A DNA stretch of 64,000 bases from Marinobacter sp. CHS3-4 (GTDB taxonomy: Bacteria > Pseudomonadota > Gammaproteobacteria > Pseudomonadales > Oleiphilaceae). Both the position numbers and the translations under genes were made by a program. Below are positions 60,418 to 64,000 of this stretch, one piece after another; position 1 is the first letter of the stretch, and each line of letters opens with the position of its first letter. The DNA lies in NCBI RefSeq assembly GCF_030053415.1, contig NZ_JASGBJ010000002.1:744001-808000 (forward strand). Reading direction: 5' to 3'. The notes under the pieces are model-generated. The model saw only the letters and a program-made list of their open reading frames with translations. It made no database searches and had not been told where the DNA came from.

Positions 60418-61213
60418 CCCGGCGCTCCGTGCGGGCGCTGATGAGTTCTGGAAGATCTTTCAGTAAACGAGCGTAGGCCCGGACGCCATGGGTATCAGGG
60501 TCGTACGCGGAGGGCGTTAGCCCGGCCTGGCTGGCATCCCGAAAACGTGTATCGACGGGTATCGCGAATCGCCAGAGAGTGTCTTGATGGGATTTACGAA
60601 GCTGATTGAGACTCTTGACCGATGCCTGTGTGCGGCGATCAAACAGCGTCGGCACAATGGTGTAGGACAGGTTGTTCTTTTGGGAACGCATAATCATCTG
60701 AAGGGTGTGCAGCATCCGCTCCAACCCCTTGATCGCAAGAAATTCTGTCTGCACCGGAATAATAAGGTGCTGGGCGGCCGCCAATGCATTGACCATCAGC
60801 ACCCCAAGCGAGGGCGTGTTGTCCAGCAACACGTAGTCAAAATCGTCCCAAAGCTGAGCGAGTGAGCGTGAGATGATGAGCCCCATGCCCTCAACGCCAA
60901 CCATTTTGCGTTCCAGGGTCGCCAATGCGGTACTGGCCGGCAGCAGCGACAAATTGTCGCTGCTGGTGTCAGTGATCAGTTGCGCAGGCAAGCCATCAGG
61001 TACTTTGCCCTGGTGCTGAAAAAGATCAAACACACTGTGAGAAAGCGAGTCCGGGTCATATCCGAACCAGCTGGTCAGGGACCCGTGGGGATCCAGGTCA
61101 ACCATCAGCACCCGCTTACCCTGCTCGGCCAACAGACCACCCAGCGCAACTACGGTAGTTGTCTTGCCCACACCACCTTTTTGATTCGCTACCGCCCAGA
61201 TTCGCACGTTCAA
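60410..61213 (-). CDS. parC: ParA/MinD-type ATPase ParC (polar chemotaxis positioning)
   Basis: Cytoplasmic Walker-type ATPase of 267 residues. Deviant Walker A KGGVGKTT (12-19), MVDLDPHGSLTSWFG, and YVLLDNTPSLGVLMVNALAAAQH (in part) are the ParA pattern. In Vibrio and Pseudomonas relatives, this ATPase places chemotaxis arrays at the old pole. It is coupled to parP and preceded by a near-consensus FliA promoter. Symbol follows the Vibrio name and should not be confused with topoisomerase IV ParC. Confidence 0.87.
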   Translation of the reverse strand: MNVRIWAVANQKGGVGKTTTVVALGGLLAEQGKRVLMVDLDPHGSLTSWFGYDPDSLSHSVFDLFQHQGKVPDGLPAQLITDTSSDNLSLLPASTALATLERKMVGVEGMGLIISRSLAQLWDDFDYVLLDNTPSLGVLMVNALAAAQHLIIPVQTEFLAIKGLERMLHTLQMIMRSQKNNLSYTIVPTLFDRRTQASVKSLNQLRKSHQDTLWRFAIPVDTRFRDASQAGLTPSAYDPDTHGVRAYARLLKDLPELISARTERRDG

Positions 61214-61258
61214 CTCCCCAGTATGACCGGCTCCGGTACCGCCGGAATCCTAAATGAA

Positions 61259-61285
61259 TTATCGGCTGGTATCGGCCCAACTTGA
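61259..61285 (-). promoter_or_regulatory. FliA (sigma28) promoter of parC-parP
   Basis: Minus strand: TCAAGTTG (61278-61285) and GCCGATAA (61259-61266) with exactly 11 bases between. The enterobacterial sigma28 consensus is TAAAGTTT-N11-GCCGATAA; the -10 is identical and the -35 matches 6 of 8. Transcription would start about 38 bases before the parC ATG. It lies in the 171-base gap after motD. Confidence 0.8.
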
Positions 61286-61384
61286 AGAAATTTCGGCAAG
61301 CAATTGCCGCTACAGGATTTTCAGGAGAAGAAATACAGATATTGTGCCAACTTGCCAGAAGTGCCTGTTAAATCAGGCGCAGCC

Positions 61385-62170
61385 TTATCTCATGGCACCG
61401 CGAATGCTGGCATCCCGGGAAATCAGCAGCACCACCCGGCGATTCCGGCGGCGGCCTTCTTCGGTATCGTTGCGGGCTACCGGCTGGTACTGGCCATAAC
61501 CGACCGCGGCCAGGCGCTGTGCGTCAACGCCTTCCATGGTCAGCATACGGACAACGGCCGCAGCTCTGGCAGCGGAAAGCTCCCAATTGGAAGGAAAGGC
61601 GTTGGTACGGATAGGCTGGTTGTCAGTGAACCCTTCAACCCGAACCGCGTTGTCTTTATCAACCAGCACCGAAGCAATGGTCTCGATCACCTCAAAGGCG
61701 TCGTAGTGGGGTTCAGCATCACCACTGCCAAACAGCAGACTGTTGCGCAGACTGAGTTCTAACCATTCCTCGTTGCTCTCTACCGTCACCACGCCCTGGT
61801 TGATCAGCTCATCAAATTCCAGCGCAAGTTGATCAGCCATTGCCCGCAACGCCTCGGTTCGGCCTGCTTCATCCATCGTGGGGTTTCGGGGCGCTTCCGT
61901 GACCGGAGGCTGGATCACGTCTTCGGCAGCTTGTTCGGGCGACCCCTGTGGCCGTTCGCCAATTTCGATTGGCTGGAAAGATCGTTGAGGCGCGTTGAAT
62001 ACGCCGGTCAGTGTTTCAGACAGAACCTTATATTTGCCCTCGTTAACGGACGATACCGAATACATCACCACAAAGAATGCAAACAGCAGCGTGATAAAGT
62101 CGGCGTAGGAGATCAGCCAGCGCTCCGTGTTGTGCAGATCGTCTTCCTCTGTCCTGCGACGTCGGATCAC
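61385..62170 (-). CDS. motD: flagellar stator protein MotD (MotB family)
   Basis: Stator component of 261 residues. Single N-terminal helix with the proton-path aspartate Asp24 (SYADFITLLFAFFVVMYSV, in part), a periplasmic linker and an OmpA-like peptidoglycan-binding domain (VRVEGFTDNQPIRT, WELSAARAAAVVRML, GYGQYQPVA). Paired with motC by a 4-base overlap, as in the MotCD stator set of pseudomonads. Confidence 0.93.
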   Translation of the reverse strand: MIRRRRTEEDDLHNTERWLISYADFITLLFAFFVVMYSVSSVNEGKYKVLSETLTGVFNAPQRSFQPIEIGERPQGSPEQAAEDVIQPPVTEAPRNPTMDEAGRTEALRAMADQLALEFDELINQGVVTVESNEEWLELSLRNSLLFGSGDAEPHYDAFEVIETIASVLVDKDNAVRVEGFTDNQPIRTNAFPSNWELSAARAAAVVRMLTMEGVDAQRLAAVGYGQYQPVARNDTEEGRRRNRRVVLLISRDASIRGAMR

Positions 62171-62907
62171 TGCAAGAAGCCTCTTAACCTTAGTTCGATG
62201 GATTTCGGGTTCTCACCTTCGGCAATCGCGATGATCCCATCAATCATCATGTCTTCGTACCGCGTACGCTCGCGCAGAATACCCCTGAGCTTGTTGGCGA
62301 CCGGGAAAAACAGCAGGTTGGCCAGAGCAACGCCGTAGATGGTGGCAACAAAAGCGGTGGCAATACCGCTGCCAAGGGATTGTGGGTCTTCAAGATTGGT
62401 CATGACCTGGATCAGACCCATGACCGCACCGATAATACCGATGGTTGGAGAGTAGCCACCCATGGCTTCAAACACCCGGGCGGATTCAGTATCCCGCTGC
62501 TCCCGGGATTCCAGATCCACTTCCATGATACTGCGAATGGTTTCGGCTTCGGATCCGTCTACGAGTAACTGAAGTCCTTTACGCGCAAAACGTTCCGGCT
62601 CCTTTTCAGCCAGACCCTCCAGCCCCAGAAGCCCCTGCTTCCGAGCTTTCACGCTCCAATCAATGACTTTTCCAATGCCGTCTTCCAGACTGATATAAGG
62701 CGGGAAAAACACCCAGCGAACCTGGCTAACCGCCCGTTTCAGCAGCGGCCAGGACGTTTGCAGAATCGTCGCCGCCAGGGTGCCGCCGATGACGATCAAG
62801 GCTGCGGGACCATTAAACAACGATCCCAGCGCCCCACCCTCAAGAAGATTACCTCCAAGAATCGCCGCAAAAGCAAGAATGATACCGAGGAGGCTAAGGA
62901 TGTCCAT
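62167..62907 (-). CDS. motC: flagellar stator protein MotC (MotA family)
   Basis: Four-helix membrane stator subunit, 246 residues. N-terminal helices at about 3-22 and 33-50, cytoplasmic loop with the ETIRSIMEVDLESR segment, and C-terminal helices with GGYSPTIGIIGAVMGLIQVM (in part) and ATAFVATIYGVALANLLFFPVANKL (in part). The start overlaps the cheB stop (TAATG). Confidence 0.93.
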   Translation of the reverse strand: MDILSLLGIILAFAAILGGNLLEGGALGSLFNGPAALIVIGGTLAATILQTSWPLLKRAVSQVRWVFFPPYISLEDGIGKVIDWSVKARKQGLLGLEGLAEKEPERFARKGLQLLVDGSEAETIRSIMEVDLESREQRDTESARVFEAMGGYSPTIGIIGAVMGLIQVMTNLEDPQSLGSGIATAFVATIYGVALANLLFFPVANKLRGILRERTRYEDMMIDGIIAIAEGENPKSIELRLRGFLQ

Positions 62908-64000
62908 TAGCTGACTCCTTCTACCAACCGCGCGCCAATCTCATCAAGAGCCAGAACTTCGTCACTCAGACCGGCCTTGGCTACCGCCATCGGCATGCCA
63001 TAGATGACCGAGGATTTCTCATCCTGGGACCAGACGTCTGATCCACTTTGCTTCATCAGGCGGCAGCCTTCTTTTCCGTCTGCGCCCATGCCGGTCAGGA
63101 TCAGGCCCAACGTTTTGCCGGGGAAGGCTCTGGCCACCGAACCAAAAGTAACGTCCACACAAGGCTTGTAGTGCAGACGATCATCCCCTGGCAGTATGCG
63201 AACTCGCGCCTGGCCGCCGCGGTTATCAACAATCATCTGTTTACCACCCGGGGCCAATAACGCCACGCCGGGCTTCAACGGATCGCCGTCCTCGGCCTGG
63301 CGGACCTCAATTTTGCACAGTTTGTTGAGACGCTCTGCAAACGCCGGCGTAAAACTCGCGGGCATATGTTGAATCAACAGAATGGGCGCAGGGAAAGACG
63401 CCGGGAGTCCCACAAGAACTCGCTGCAGAGCCACTGGGCCACCGGTCGACGTGCCAATCGCAACCACGCTGTAATGCTTCGCAGCGCCTCGGCGGGCGCT
63501 TCTTCTGGGTGCTTCCGGCTGCTCAGGCGCCTTTTCTGCTACGCGCTCCGGCGTCTTGGTGGCGGACCGCTCACGACCCGCTGATGGGCTCGATGAGGGT
63601 TTCGCCGCGGAGGACGGCGCCTTTGCAGGAGTTGGTGCCTTGTTGCCAGGCTGGCTGCGGGCAACATCCAGAATCCGTTCAATCAGTATCTTTTGGAGCT
63701 GACTGGAATCCCTGGCAATCTCTTCAAAGTTTTTGGGCAGAAAATCGACAGCCCCGGCTTCAAGAGCATCCAGTGTGACCCGGGCGCCCTCGTAAGTGAG
63801 CGACGAAAACATCAGCACGGGCACCGCCCGTTTGCTCATAATTTCCCGAACCGCAGAAATGCCATCCATGACCGGCATTTCGTAGTCCATGGTGATGACG
63901 TCTGGTTTCAGCTTCTCGGCCAGCTCAACGCCCTCACGGCCGTTCGTCGCAACACCAACCACCTTGATTTGGCCAGAAGCCGTCAGTATCTCCGTCAGTC
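62907..64000 (-). CDS. cheB: chemotaxis protein-glutamate methylesterase CheB, partial
   Basis: Response regulator that demethylates chemoreceptors. The 5' end is outside the window; the visible part begins inside the receiver domain (LTEILTASGQIKVVGVATNG), with MDYEMPVMDG (phosphorylation Asp), FSSLTYEGARVTLDALEAGAVDFLPK (in part), a long basic Pro/Ala/Ser linker, then the esterase domain with GTSTGGP (catalytic Ser), IQHMPASFTPAFAERLN (His) and GMGADGKEG (Asp). Translationally coupled to motC. Confidence 0.95.
   Translation of the reverse strand, partial: LTEILTASGQIKVVGVATNGREGVELAEKLKPDVITMDYEMPVMDGISAVREIMSKRAVPVLMFSSLTYEGARVTLDALEAGAVDFLPKNFEEIARDSSQLQKILIERILDVARSQPGNKAPTPAKAPSSAAKPSSSPSAGRERSATKTPERVAEKAPEQPEAPRRSARRGAAKHYSVVAIGTSTGGPVALQRVLVGLPASFPAPILLIQHMPASFTPAFAERLNKLCKIEVRQAEDGDPLKPGVALLAPGGKQMIVDNRGGQARVRILPGDDRLHYKPCVDVTFGSVARAFPGKTLGLILTGMGADGKEGCRLMKQSGSDVWSQDEKSSVIYGMPMAVAKAGLSDEVLALDEIGARLVEGVS

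Noticed and set aside
61293..61308. Hairpin CGGCAA/TTGCCG with GCAA loop after motD as terminator
   Set aside because: Six-base stem without a T-run on the motD strand.

Overview
The window looks like chromosomal core sequence of a marine gammaproteobacterium close to Marinobacter. This is inferred from family resemblance and gene order: a complete Na+-translocating NADH:quinone reductase locus (nqrABCDEF-apbE-nqrM), the block gap - mfd - csiV - methylthioinosine phosphorylase - psrA that I recall from pseudomonads, a 180-kDa NAD-glutamate dehydrogenase, and a polar-flagellum cluster cheB-motC-motD-parC-parP-cheW. Coding density is very high. I see no rRNA, tRNA, insertion sequence, prophage or CRISPR array.

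Layout. 1-5.2 kb (minus strand): 5'-part of an AEC-type permease (cut by the window edge), a short-chain dehydrogenase, a membrane c-di-GMP phosphodiesterase with a degenerate GGDEF site, and a ROK sugar kinase. 5.3-9.8 kb (plus): dusA, transaldolase, a TerB-like protein, DAHP synthase and a glycerophosphodiesterase; the last four look like one operon. 9.8-18.5 kb (minus): sthA, nqrM, apbE and nqrFEDCBA, read from a probable sigma70 promoter near 18.7 kb. 18.8-31.2 kb: gap, mfd, csiV, MTIP phosphorylase, an MscS channel, an L,D-transpeptidase, psrA with a tandem operator, an unknown membrane protein, riboflavin synthase and rlmG. 31.3-39 kb: a small unknown protein with a good terminator, rsmC, a small unknown protein, a beta-carbonic anhydrase and gdhB. 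39-46 kb (plus): MoxR-DUF58-DUF4381-BatA-BatB/C-BatD, an envelope/aerotolerance-type operon. 46-53.3 kb (minus): the complete cytochrome c maturation operon ccmABCDEFGHI, whose terminator lies inside the 3' end of batD. 53.4-55.1 kb (plus): fliK and an FlhB C-terminal-like protein. 55.1-64 kb (minus): a lone MoxR-like ATPase, a fusion of a methyltransferase-like domain to a GspE/PilB-type ATPase, a DUF2802-like coiled-coil protein, cheW, parP, parC (behind a near-consensus FliA promoter), motD, motC and cheB (5' end outside the window).

The items most worth a second look are the methyltransferase-GspE fusion with its MoxR neighbour inside the chemotaxis/flagellar cluster, the FliA promoter before parC, the double PsrA box, the coding-embedded ccm terminator, and a 14-unit in-frame hexanucleotide repeat in parP. 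Most other genes are ordinary core genes.
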